A stretch of 64,000 nt of DNA. It comes from an uncultured Collinsella sp. Its GTDB lineage: Bacteria; Actinomycetota; Coriobacteriia; Coriobacteriales; Coriobacteriaceae. The stretch spans positions 1-64,000 of the forward strand of contig CALLNU010000021.1 of assembly GCA_938005465.1 (NCBI GenBank). The letters run 5' to 3'. Shown in pieces: positions 53,149 to 61,211 of this stretch. The position numbers were made by a program, and so were the translations under genes. The notes beneath the pieces were generated by a model. It worked only from the letters and a program-made list of their open reading frames with translations, made no database searches and was not told where the DNA came from. Every line of letters begins with the position of its first letter. Within the stretch, counting starts at the first letter, position 1.

Positions 53149-54720
53149 ATGGACGTCGCCGCATTCTTACTGGCTCTTGTGCCGATTATTTGGCTGGTCG
53201 TGATGCTGCTGTGCTTTAAATGGCCAGCTTGGAAGGCCGCTATCGGATCGTTTGTCCTTTCGTGCTTGCTTGCCTTCGCATGGTGGCACCTGCCGGCAGC
53301 GCAGATCGCGACCGCCTCGCTCGAAGGTTTTTTGATGGCTCTGTGGCCCATCGTCCTGGTGATCATCGCCGCGGTGTTCACGTATAACCTGTGCGTTCGT
53401 ACGGGCGCCATGGACGTGATCGGCAGCATGATCACCTCCATCAGCAGCGACCGCCGTCTGCTGGCGCTGCTCGTGGCTTGGTGCTTCGGTGGCTTTATGG
53501 AGGGCATGGCCGGCTTCGGTACCGCTGTCGCCATTCCCGCCGGCATGCTCGCGGGCCTGGGCTTTGAGGCCGTGCCTGCCGTGCTCATCTGCCTGCTGGC
53601 CAACGGCGTGCCCACGCCCTACGGCTCCATTGGCATCCCCACGGTGTCCGTTGCCGACCTGGTGGGTTTGGATTCCCTTCACCTAGCGACCGTTCAGCTG
53701 GTGCAGCTCGCACCGTTCTTTGTGGTGATGCCGCTATTTATTGTGCTGGTTGCGGGCCGTGTTGCCGATGACCAGGGCAATGCCGCGAGTGTGGGCGAGC
53801 GTCTGCACGGTGTTGCCGGCGTGGCGTTGCTCTCCGGCGTGTCGTTTGTCGGCGCGGCTCTGGTCGTTGCCATGTTTGTGGGCCCCGAGCTGGCCGTGGT
53901 CGTAGGATCCATCGTTTCGCTCGCGCTGACAGCTGCGCTTGCCATGCGTGCCGAGAAGTCGGGGCATCTGGATGCACGCTTTCACATGAATATCGAGGCG
54001 GGGGAGAAGCTCACCGTTAAGTCGGCGCTTTCGGCTTGGTCGTGCTTCATCCTGATCTTTGTGTTGCTGCTGGGCACGTCTAATCTGGTGCCCGCTGTAC
54101 ATGCTGCGCTCGCGCCGTTTGCGAGCCATGTGCAGGTGTATTGCGGTGAGAATCCCGGTATGCTTACGTTTTCGTGGATCAACACGCCAGGCGTCTGGAT
54201 TTTCCTGGCGGCGTTTGTCGGCGGTGCCATTCAGGGCGCTTCGCCGCGCATGATGGGCGAGGTGCTGGCCACGACTGTGAAGCAGATGACGCCGACGGTG
54301 ATCACGATGCTTTCGGTACTGGGCTGCGCCAAGGTGATGGGCTATGCCGGCATGATTTCGTCGATCAGTGCGTTTTGCATTGCGGTCGCCGGCGGTCTCT
54401 ACCCGATTCTGGCTCCGTGGATCGGCGCAGTCGGTGCGTTCGTGACCGGCTCGGGCACGTCCTCGGGCATGCTGTTTGGTCCCATTCAGAGCCAGGCCGC
54501 CACTGCGCTGGGTGTGAGCGACTACTGGATGGTCGCATTGAACGCCCTGGGCGTCGCCGCCGGTAAGATGATCTCACCGCAGACCCTCGCCATTGGTCTT
54601 GCCGCCGTGCACGTGCGCGGTAAGGATGCCGAACTCCTGGGCGCGGTGCTGCCCTACGCTGCCGGCATGCTGGTCCTGATGAGCGCCATAGCCATGCTTG
54701 GCCAAGGCCTGCCGCTGTAG
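53149..54720 (+). CDS. lctP: L-lactate permease
   Basis: 523 residues with about twelve to fourteen membrane helices. LVAWCFGGFMEGMAGFGTAVAIP and NGVPTPYGSIGIPT are the double signature of the LctP/GlcA family. TGSGTSSGMLFGPIQSQAA lies near the C-terminus. Takes up L-lactate or glycolate with protons. RBS AAGGAG precedes ATG 53149. The divergent promoter with the flippase gene lies at 52969-53148. Confidence 0.92.
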   Translation: MDVAAFLLALVPIIWLVVMLLCFKWPAWKAAIGSFVLSCLLAFAWWHLPAAQIATASLEGFLMALWPIVLVIIAAVFTYNLCVRTGAMDVIGSMITSISSDRRLLALLVAWCFGGFMEGMAGFGTAVAIPAGMLAGLGFEAVPAVLICLLANGVPTPYGSIGIPTVSVADLVGLDSLHLATVQLVQLAPFFVVMPLFIVLVAGRVADDQGNAASVGERLHGVAGVALLSGVSFVGAALVVAMFVGPELAVVVGSIVSLALTAALAMRAEKSGHLDARFHMNIEAGEKLTVKSALSAWSCFILIFVLLLGTSNLVPAVHAALAPFASHVQVYCGENPGMLTFSWINTPGVWIFLAAFVGGAIQGASPRMMGEVLATTVKQMTPTVITMLSVLGCAKVMGYAGMISSISAFCIAVAGGLYPILAPWIGAVGAFVTGSGTSSGMLFGPIQSQAATALGVSDYWMVALNALGVAAGKMISPQTLAIGLAAVHVRGKDAELLGAVLPYAAGMLVLMSAIAMLGQGLPL

Positions 54721-54880
54721 TCGGCACTTAGGGACGTTCCTTATGTGCCGGCACTTTGGGAACGTCCCTAATGCCGGCATCCGGGGACATTTCTTGAATG
54801 TTGCCTGTTCAAGATCAAGAGTGTCCCCAATGACTGGTCGTTTAAAAACGTCCCCAATGACTAGGCCGCTTGCCTGCGAT
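54721..54880. repeat. Cluster of GGGGAC(A/G)-type imperfect repeats
   Basis: GGCACTTAGGGACGTTCC, GGCACTTTGGGAACGTCCC, GGGGACATTTCTTGAATG, GTCCCCAATGACTGGTC and GTCCCCAATGACTAGGCC form short inverted and direct copies. A similar GGCACTTGGGGACACTCC occurs at 14419 after the Cof-HAD gene. The cluster follows lctP and probably includes its terminator. No gene is visible up to the pckA leader. Confidence 0.6.
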
Positions 54881-55003
54881 TTTTGACCGTTGGGCGGGCT
54901 TGCCGCCCTTGCCGCAAAAACGTTTTTGCATATCGGGTACAACGGGCTTTACGTGAGTAAAGTGCGCGCCGCGTCCATGTGTCGCGTTTTTAAAGGAGGC
55001 CCC

Positions 55004-56674
55004 ATGCCTGGTGTTACCCCTGCAGAAGTTTTGTCCAACTTTGGTATTACGCTCGTTGAAGATCCCGCCGAGAATCAGCCCCGTCTGCTGGTCGACCTGC
55101 CGGCAGCCGAGCTAGTCGAGCATGCGATTCGCCGCGAAGAGGGCCGTATGGCCTCCAACGGCGCACTCGTGATCGAGACGGGGGAGCGTACCGGACGTTC
55201 GCCCAACGACCGCTTTATCGTCGACACGCCCGACGTGCACGACAAAATCGCCTGGGGCGCCGTCAACCGCCCGCTGTCCGTCGAGAGCTATGAGGCCATC
55301 AAGGCCGGCATCGTCGACTATCTCAACGAGCGCGACGTGTTCGTCACCCGCGGCATGGCGGGCGCCGACCGCAACCACACGCGTCGCCTGCTCGTTGCCT
55401 GCGAGCGTGCCAGCCAGGCACTCTTCATTAAGCAAATGCTCGCCCGTCCGCTCGCCCGTGAAATCGCGCGCACCGGCGAGCCCGACTTCTGCGTGCTCGC
55501 GGCACCCGGCTACCAGTGCGACCCTGCCATCAAGGGCCTCAACTCCAGCGGCGCCGTGGTCATCAACTTCCAGGAACGCGTGATTCTGGTCGCCGGCACC
55601 GGCTACTCCGGCGAGATTAAAAAGTCGATCTTTAGCGTCATGAACTATCTGCTGCCCGTCGAGGACGACGTGCTGCCCATGCACTGCTCGGCCAGCATGG
55701 ATCCCGTCACGCACGAGACCGCCGTGTTCTTTGGCCTGTCCGGCACCGGCAAGACCACGCTTTCGGCCAATCCCACGCGCCTGCTGATCGGCGACGACGA
55801 GCACGGTTGGTCCGACATGGGCATCTTCAACATCGAGGGCGGCTGCTACGCCAAATGCGAGGGCCTGGACGCCTTCCACGAGCCCGAGATCTTCAACGCC
55901 GTCCGTTTTGGCGCGATCTGCGAAAACGTGGTGCTCGACGAGAACCGCAAGCCCAACTACGATGACATCTCGATCACGCACAACACGCGCGTGGCCTATC
56001 CCGTGGAGCACATTCCTAACGCGTGGACTAAGGGCATGGGCACCACTCCGAGTGTCGTGCTGTTCCTGACCTGCGATGCCTTTGGCGTGCTGCCGCCCAT
56101 CTCGCGCCTGACGGCCGACGCCGCCATGTACCACTTTGTGACGGGCTTTACGGCTAAGATTCCTGGCACCGAGGTCGGCGTCATCGAGCCCACGCCCACG
56201 TTCTCTTCGCTGTTCGGCGAGCCGTTTATGCCACTCGACCCCATGGTTTACGCCAAGATGCTCGGCGAGCGCATTGCCGACGGTCGGACGCGCGTGTACC
56301 TGGTCAACACCGGCTGGATCGGCGGCGGCTACGGCGTGGGTCATCGCATCGAGCTGGCCTACACGCGCTCGCTGGTCGCGCGCGCCCTCGACGGCACCAT
56401 CGAGGACAGCGAGTTCGTGCACGACGACATCTTTAACGTCGACATTCCCACTACGTGCCACGGTGTGCCCGACGGCATCCTGGTGCCGCGCCAGTACTGG
56501 CAGAGCACTGCGCGCTACGACGAGGCCGCGCACAACCTGGCGGTGATGTTCGAGGAGAACTTCGAGAAGAAGTACTCGCACCTGCCCGAGTCTGTCAAGG
56601 CCGCCGGCCCGCATGCCCAGGTGTCCGCTGAGGCCCGTCATCGCGGCCGCGGCCTGCTGGGACTCCGCCACTAG
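55004..56674 (+). CDS. pckA: Phosphoenolpyruvate carboxykinase (ATP)
   Basis: 556 residues, the ATP-dependent type. RTGRSPNDRFIVD is the oxaloacetate site, GLSGTGKTTLSANP the P-loop-like kinase loop near 244-257, and DDEHGWSDMGIFNIEGGCYAK the metal/ATP region. It interconverts oxaloacetate and PEP; next to lactate permease this fits growth on lactate or anaplerotic fermentation. ATG 55004 follows AAAGGAGG. An in-frame extension of 38 codons has no ribosome site. Confidence 0.95.
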   Translation: MPGVTPAEVLSNFGITLVEDPAENQPRLLVDLPAAELVEHAIRREEGRMASNGALVIETGERTGRSPNDRFIVDTPDVHDKIAWGAVNRPLSVESYEAIKAGIVDYLNERDVFVTRGMAGADRNHTRRLLVACERASQALFIKQMLARPLAREIARTGEPDFCVLAAPGYQCDPAIKGLNSSGAVVINFQERVILVAGTGYSGEIKKSIFSVMNYLLPVEDDVLPMHCSASMDPVTHETAVFFGLSGTGKTTLSANPTRLLIGDDEHGWSDMGIFNIEGGCYAKCEGLDAFHEPEIFNAVRFGAICENVVLDENRKPNYDDISITHNTRVAYPVEHIPNAWTKGMGTTPSVVLFLTCDAFGVLPPISRLTADAAMYHFVTGFTAKIPGTEVGVIEPTPTFSSLFGEPFMPLDPMVYAKMLGERIADGRTRVYLVNTGWIGGGYGVGHRIELAYTRSLVARALDGTIEDSEFVHDDIFNVDIPTTCHGVPDGILVPRQYWQSTARYDEAAHNLAVMFEENFEKKYSHLPESVKAAGPHAQVSAEARHRGRGLLGLRH

Positions 56675-56689
56675 CGTCGCCTCAGACCC

Positions 56690-56730
56690 AAAACCACCAC
56701 AAAGGGGACAGGCACCTTTGTGGTGGTTTT
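56690..56730. repeat. Palindromic repeat, family A copy 3
   Basis: AAAACCACCACAAAGG-GGACAGGCA-CCTTTGTGGTGGTTTT, perfect arms of 16 nt. The T-run on each strand makes it a terminator for pckA. Confidence 0.88.
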
Positions 56731-56752
56731 GCTTGGGCGGATGACTCAGGTT

Positions 56753-56858
56753 ACAATACGCCTGACATATCGCCCCCTTCTCCGGATGGGGGCAGCGTAA
56801 GCGCTCTTGTGGCGGCACCGTAGGACTTTGAAGGTGGCCGCTGTGAGGGCGCTTTTTG
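56753..56858 (+). promoter_or_regulatory. Structured leader/attenuator-like region before the B3/B4 gene
   Basis: TACAAT (56753) is a possible -10. A hairpin CCCCCTTCTCCGGATGGGGG (56773-56792) is followed by a long stem AAGCGCTC...GGCGGCACC / GGTGGCCGC...GGGCGCTT with TTTTT (56798-56855). The start codon lies 45 nt further on. It resembles an attenuator, but no known riboswitch class was recognised. Confidence 0.5.
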
Positions 56859-56901
56859 CTTAGATGCCCCCGCTCGGGCGCACGCTATGAAGGGAGAGCA
56901 T

Positions 56902-57621
56902 ATGAAGAGCTTTATTGCCGAGGATTCATTTTGGGAGCTGTTTCCACAGGCGGCGATCGGCGTCGTGGTCGTAAAGGGCATGAAGCCCGCGGCGCAGATT
57001 CTCCAGGAGGACGTGGATGCGATCGCCGCGCTGCTTGACCGCGCCAACATCGATGCGGAGCGCCACCTGACAAGCGATACCATCAGCGAGAATGCGCCGG
57101 TTAAGGCATGGCGCGAGGCGTATCGCCTGTTCAAGACCAAGAAGGGCGCGCGTTGCTCAGTTGAGAACCTGCTCAAGCGCGTGCTCAAAGGCAAGCCGGT
57201 CGGCCACATTACGCCGGCGGTGGATATCTACAACACGATTTCGTTGACTTATGCGTTGCCCGTTGGCGGTGAGGATTTGCATGCTATTGAGGGCATTCTG
57301 CGCCTGGCGGTGACCGACGGCGGCGATGCGTTCTTGCCGCTTGGCGAGGAGGTAGATGATCCGACGCTGCCCGGTGAGCTTGCCTATATCGATGATGCGG
57401 GCGCCGTGTGCCGTTGCTGGAACTGGCGCGATGGCGTTCGCACGGCGCTGTCCGACGATTCGGCCGACGCATTTCTGGCGATTGAGTGCGTGGAGCCCGA
57501 GCGGATGGGGGACTGTCAGGCCGCCGTCGATCGCTTAGCCGAGCTGCTTGAGCGCTATTTGGGAGCGACGGTTGTCGTTAAGACGCTTGTGACCCGCGAC
57601 AATCCCTGTATGGAGCTGTAG
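56902..57621 (+). CDS. B3/B4 domain protein (phenylalanyl-tRNA synthetase beta-like)
   Basis: 239 residues. KAWREAYRLFKTKKGARCSVENLLKRVLKG and VDIYNTISLTYALPVGGEDL, together with ILRLAVTDGGDAFLPLG, match the B3/4 editing-like domain of PheT found as a free-standing protein. Such proteins may deacylate mischarged tRNA or sense amino acids; not shown for this one. ATG 56902 follows GAAGGGAGAG. Its leader contains an attenuator-like hairpin. Confidence 0.85.
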   Translation: MKSFIAEDSFWELFPQAAIGVVVVKGMKPAAQILQEDVDAIAALLDRANIDAERHLTSDTISENAPVKAWREAYRLFKTKKGARCSVENLLKRVLKGKPVGHITPAVDIYNTISLTYALPVGGEDLHAIEGILRLAVTDGGDAFLPLGEEVDDPTLPGELAYIDDAGAVCRCWNWRDGVRTALSDDSADAFLAIECVEPERMGDCQAAVDRLAELLERYLGATVVVKTLVTRDNPCMEL

Positions 57622-57649
57622 CGGCGTCTGCGGATCATGTTCACCGGTC

Positions 57650-57691
57650 AAAACCACCACAAAGGTGCCTGTCCCCTTTGTGGTGGTTTTT
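57650..57691. repeat. Palindromic repeat, family A copy 4
   Basis: AAAACCACCACAAAGG-TGCCTGTCC-CCTTTGTGGTGGTTTTT. Same arms as copy 3, but the 9-nt core is its reverse complement. Follows the B3/B4 gene and acts as a terminator. Confidence 0.88.
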
Positions 57692-57794
57692 ATGTTGATG
57701 GGTCAACAAATAGGGAGTGCAGGAGTGGCGGTCGTTAAGTACGGTTAAGATGTTTACCCGTAAGCATTATGCAAGCGAAAGGCGGTCGTCTCCC

Positions 57795-58244
57795 ATGCAG
57801 CAGAACGACGAGACACGTTTCGAGGACTTTGTCGGACTGATCAGCGGGCTCTACAAGGAGATCCAGCGCATTAAGACATCCGAGGGCGCAAGGCTGGGCC
57901 TCAAGGGCTCCGACGTGATGTGCCTGTACTATCTTGAGCGCAGCAAGGACGGCCTGACTGGCGCTGACCTGGCTCGCATGGCAGGTGTGACCCGCGCCGC
58001 CGTCTCGCGTACGCTCGCGCATCTGGAGGAGGGCGGCTACGTCGAGGTCGATGATTCGGGCGATGCCGCCGTTAAGTATCGTGCTCCGGTGCGCCTGACC
58101 GCTCTGGGCGGCGAGAGCATGAGCGAGGCGGACCGCATCATTCGCGAGGTGCTCGATACCACCGGTAAGGCTATGGGTGTGGAGCAGCGCGAGCAGATGT
58201 ATGCGTCGCTACGCACGATTCTCAACACCCTGCGCGAGCTGTAG
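57795..58244 (+). CDS. MarR family transcriptional regulator
   Basis: 149 residues. The winged helix covers about 35-100: LKGSDVMCLYYLERSKDGLTGADLARMAGVTRAAVSRTLAHLEE (in pieces), then the wing. N- and C-terminal helices form the dimer. No cysteine typical of OhrR-type sensors is placed at the N-terminus. ATG 57795 with GAAAGG 12 nt upstream. Its target may be the DegV gene that follows in the same direction. Confidence 0.85.
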   Translation: MQQNDETRFEDFVGLISGLYKEIQRIKTSEGARLGLKGSDVMCLYYLERSKDGLTGADLARMAGVTRAAVSRTLAHLEEGGYVEVDDSGDAAVKYRAPVRLTALGGESMSEADRIIREVLDTTGKAMGVEQREQMYASLRTILNTLREL

Positions 58245-58363
58245 GGCCGCCAAGGCTTTTGCTTCCAATTAACAACTGCATAGTCCTGTTTGAGCGCGTA
58301 TACCGTGCCGGGGCCTTGCTGTCAAAATTCCCTGCGCGGGACCTGCGCAAGAAAGGATTCGCT

Positions 58364-59218
58364 ATGTCCATTCGTATTATTACCGATTCCGCGAGCGATA
58401 TGTCGCCGGCTGAGCACCCCGCTCTGCGTGTTCTGCCGCTGTCCGTCACCTTTGGCACCGATGTGTACATGGATGGCGTCGACATCGATCACCAGCGCTT
58501 TTACGAGATGCTCGTGGAGCGCGATGAGCTGCCTAAGACCGGCCAGGTCAACCCGTACGCGTTTTCGCAGGCTATTGCCGAGGCGCGTGAGGCCGGCGAT
58601 GAGGCAGTGATTATTACCGTGGGCGCTAAGCTTTCGGGCACCAACCAAAGTGCCCGCACCGCACTTGCCGAGGCGCCGGGCGGCGATGTGTATGTGGTGG
58701 ATAGCAATAACGTTACCCTGGGCGAGCGCGTGCTGGTTGAGTACGCGCTGCGTTTGGTGGACGAGGGCCAGGGCGCGGCTCAGATCGCGGCGGCTGTCGA
58801 GGCCGTGCGCGACCGTGTAGTCGTCATCGGCCTGCTCGAGACGCTTGAGTACCTCGTTCGCGGCGGTCGCCTGTCTGCTGCGGCTGGTGCTGTGGGCACG
58901 TTGCTCAATGTGAAGCCCGTTGTGGCAGCGGAGGATGGTCTGATCGTGCAGCTGGGCAAGGCTCGTGGCTCCAAGAACGGCCGGAACCTGCTCAACCAGA
59001 AGGTCGAAAAGGCAGGCGGCATCGACTTTTCCATGCCGCTGGCGCTCGGCTATACGGGCCTTTCGGATGCGGTGCTCAAGAAGTATATCGAGGACAGTGC
59101 GGCACTTTGGGCTGGCCACACCGAGGGCGTGTTGCCCGTTCACACCATCGGCGCCACCATCGGTACCCACGTTGGCCCCGGCGCCGTAGCAGTAGCCTTC
59201 TTCCAGCCCGCCAACTAA
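58364..59218 (+). CDS. DegV family fatty-acid-binding protein, second copy
   Basis: 284 residues. IRIITDSASDMSP, PKTGQVNPYAFSQ, TVGAKLSGTNQSARTA, GLLETLEYLVRGGRLSAAAG and TIGATIGTHVGPGAVAVAF are the DegV blocks; Ser/Thr and His contact the fatty acid. About 30% similar in motif order to the DegV at 4442. ATG 58364 follows GAAAGGA. It lies 119 nt after the MarR gene. Confidence 0.9.
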   Translation: MSIRIITDSASDMSPAEHPALRVLPLSVTFGTDVYMDGVDIDHQRFYEMLVERDELPKTGQVNPYAFSQAIAEAREAGDEAVIITVGAKLSGTNQSARTALAEAPGGDVYVVDSNNVTLGERVLVEYALRLVDEGQGAAQIAAAVEAVRDRVVVIGLLETLEYLVRGGRLSAAAGAVGTLLNVKPVVAAEDGLIVQLGKARGSKNGRNLLNQKVEKAGGIDFSMPLALGYTGLSDAVLKKYIEDSAALWAGHTEGVLPVHTIGATIGTHVGPGAVAVAFFQPAN

Positions 59219-59228
59219 CCGACCTGCC

Positions 59229-59271
59229 ATAAACCACCACAAAGGGGACAGGCACCTTTGTGGTGGTTTAT
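59229..59271. repeat. Palindromic repeat, family A copy 5
   Basis: ATAAACCACCACAAAGG-GGACAGGCA-CCTTTGTGGTGGTTTAT, perfect 17-nt arms. It lies between the second degV and the alkyltransferase-like gene and creates a false upstream start for the latter. Confidence 0.88.
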
Positions 59272-59298
59272 GCTTTTCCGGGTGGAAGGGAGCGAGCA

Positions 59299-59619
59299 AT
59301 GGCGTCTGAGGGCTTTTTTGAACGGGTGTACGAGGTGGTCGAGCAGATTCCCGAGGGGATGGTCGCCACCTACGGTCAGGTGGCGCTGCTCGCCGGTCGT
59401 CCGCGGAGTGCGCGGTACGTGGGCTACGCGCTGCATAGCAATCCGCGCCCCGGCCAGATTCCCTGCCATCGCGTGGTGTTTGCCGACGGCCGTATCTGTG
59501 AGGGCTTTGCCTTTGGCGGCCCCGATGCTCAGCGCGAGCTCTTAATGGGGGAAGGCGTGACGTTTACCGATCCCATGCACGTCGATCTGGCCGCCTGTCG
59601 TTGGCCGGCCGGGCTGTAG
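59299..59619 (+). CDS. MGMT-family alkyltransferase-like protein
   Basis: 106 residues, one domain. FFERVYEVVEQIPEGMVATYGQVALLAGRP is the DNA-binding part and PCHRVV the active-site motif with its cysteine kept, unlike ATL proteins, which carry Trp there. GGPDAQRELLMGEGV closes the domain. It lacks the N-terminal domain of full MGMT. It may bind alkylguanine DNA and either repair it or flag it for excision. ATG 59299 follows GAAGGGAG. Confidence 0.88.
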   Translation: MASEGFFERVYEVVEQIPEGMVATYGQVALLAGRPRSARYVGYALHSNPRPGQIPCHRVVFADGRICEGFAFGGPDAQRELLMGEGVTFTDPMHVDLAACRWPAGL

Positions 59620-59632
59620 TGGCGGGCTTCGT

Positions 59633-59675
59633 CAAAACCACCACAAAGGTGCCTGTCTCCTTCGTGGTGGTTTTA
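59633..59675. repeat. Palindromic repeat, family A copy 6
   Basis: AAAACCACCACAAAGG-TGCCTGTCT-CCTTCGTGGTGGTTTTA. Arms differ at one pair from copies 3-5; the core is in the copy 4 orientation. Confidence 0.85.
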
Positions 59676-60002
59676 GTTTACCGGAGCTAACTTATGGAGA
59701 AGGTGTGGCGGCGCATATTGACGCTACAAAGTAAACCACGGTGAACTATATTGGTTTCAGCAACGGAGCAGGCAATAGGCGATGAAAAAGCCTGCCCTGT
59801 TGAGTTTGATTCGCATTCCTCCCCTCTGTGCGATTCAACGGTGTACTTCGGGAACAGGCCCGCTGGCAACTAACTGCCGGCGGGCCTGTTCCTGTTTATC
59901 GGGGGAGTGCGATGGGCGGAGCCGAAGCGGTCCGGCTCCAATAAATGCGGACGCCGTAGCGCCCGCCCTATAGCAATCGAAAGCTCAAGCCAGCAGATCG
60001 GT
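59676..60002. other. Intergenic region with nested hairpins, no gene
   Basis: Contains TTGATTCGCA / TGCGATTCAA (59807-59838, one mismatch) and a perfect 13-bp inverted repeat GGAACAGGCCCGC (59851) / GCGGGCCTGTTCC (59880). The arrangement is downstream of trpS on the minus strand. No coding frame or known RNA family was recognised. Confidence 0.45.
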
Positions 60003-61052
60003 CTAGTACACCATACCCATGGCGTCCTGAACCTCTGCCAGGGTCTGATCGGCGATCTCGTTGGCGCGACGGTTGCCCTCGTGCAGGACGTCCTTCACAT
60101 AGTCCAGATCGTTCTCGTAGCGCTGGCGACGCTCGCGGATCGGTGCGAAGTACTCGTTGACGGCCTCGGTCACGTACTTCTTGAGCTGGCCGGAGCCGCC
60201 CATGCCGATCTCCTCGGCAATCTCGACCTCGGAGCGACCGGTGCAGATGGCGGCTGTCGAAAGCAGGCCAGACACGCCGGGGCGGTTCTCGGGATCGAAC
60301 GTGATCATGCGCTCGGAGTCGGTCTGGCTCTTCTTGATGCGTTTGGCCGTCTCCTCGGCGGTCATCGAGATATTGATGGCGTTGCCGTAGCTCTTGCTCA
60401 TCTTGCGACCGTCAAGGCCGGGAAGCAGCGGGGTCTCGGACAGCAATGCGTCGACCTCGGGAAATACCTTGCCGTAGCGGTTGTTAAAGCGGCGGGCGAT
60501 GGTGCGGGTGAGCTCGATGTGCGGCAGCTGGTCGCGACCGACGGGCACGACGTTGCCCTTGCAGAACAGAATGTCGCAGGCCTGGTGCACCGGGTAGGTG
60601 AGCAGAAGGCCGGTAAGCTCGTGGCCCGAGGCCTCCATCTCGGCCTTGACCGTGGGATTGCGCGCCAGCTCGGCCTCGGAGACCAGCGACAGGAACGGCA
60701 GCATGAGCTGGTTGGCGGCGGGCACGGCGGAGTGAGCGTAGATCATGGTCTTGTCGGGGTCGATACCGCAGGCAAGGTAGTCCATGACCATGTTGTACAC
60801 GTTGTCCTGGATGTGCTCGGTCGTGTCGCGGTCGGTGATGACCTGGTAGTCGGCGATGAGCACGTTGGTCTTGGCGCCCATGTTCTGCAGCTCAACGCGG
60901 CCCTTGAGGGTGCCAAAGTAGTGGCCCAGGTGCAGACGGCCGGTGGGGCGATCACCGGTGAGCATGGTGAACTTCTCGGGCGTATTGGCCAAGCCCTCGC
61001 GAATGGCGTTGCTCTTTTGCAGCGCGACTTCGTAGCTGTTCTCGTTTGGCAT
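60003..61052 (-). CDS. trpS: Tryptophanyl-tRNA synthetase
   Basis: 349 residues. The HIGH-type motif is PTGRLHLGHYFG near 36-47, and the KMSKS loop GRKMSKSYGN near 217-226. DYQVITDRD is the conserved mid-domain segment. Charges tRNA-Trp. ATG 61052 follows AGGAGC; the frame upstream is longer but unsupported. No T-box is seen in the 150 nt upstream. Confidence 0.95.
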   Translation of the reverse strand: MPNENSYEVALQKSNAIREGLANTPEKFTMLTGDRPTGRLHLGHYFGTLKGRVELQNMGAKTNVLIADYQVITDRDTTEHIQDNVYNMVMDYLACGIDPDKTMIYAHSAVPAANQLMLPFLSLVSEAELARNPTVKAEMEASGHELTGLLLTYPVHQACDILFCKGNVVPVGRDQLPHIELTRTIARRFNNRYGKVFPEVDALLSETPLLPGLDGRKMSKSYGNAINISMTAEETAKRIKKSQTDSERMITFDPENRPGVSGLLSTAAICTGRSEVEIAEEIGMGGSGQLKKYVTEAVNEYFAPIRERRQRYENDLDYVKDVLHEGNRRANEIADQTLAEVQDAMGMVY

Positions 61053-61211
61053 GATTGCTCCTAACGTATGTTCATGGGTCAAGATGATAACGCGTTTATT
61101 GGAGGGGCGGGGCGTAAGTAGGCGAGGGGCGGGAGAGGGGTGGCTTGTGCGATGGGCGCGGCGCGGCCGCGCTTGGCCAACGGTGCCTTGGCACATCCTC
61201 GGCAGCTTGCC

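Noticed and set aside
59676..60002. Second T-box upstream or downstream of trpS
   Set aside because: The region is at the 3' side of trpS and the GGTGT segment does not match the T-box core; no target gene follows on the plus strand.
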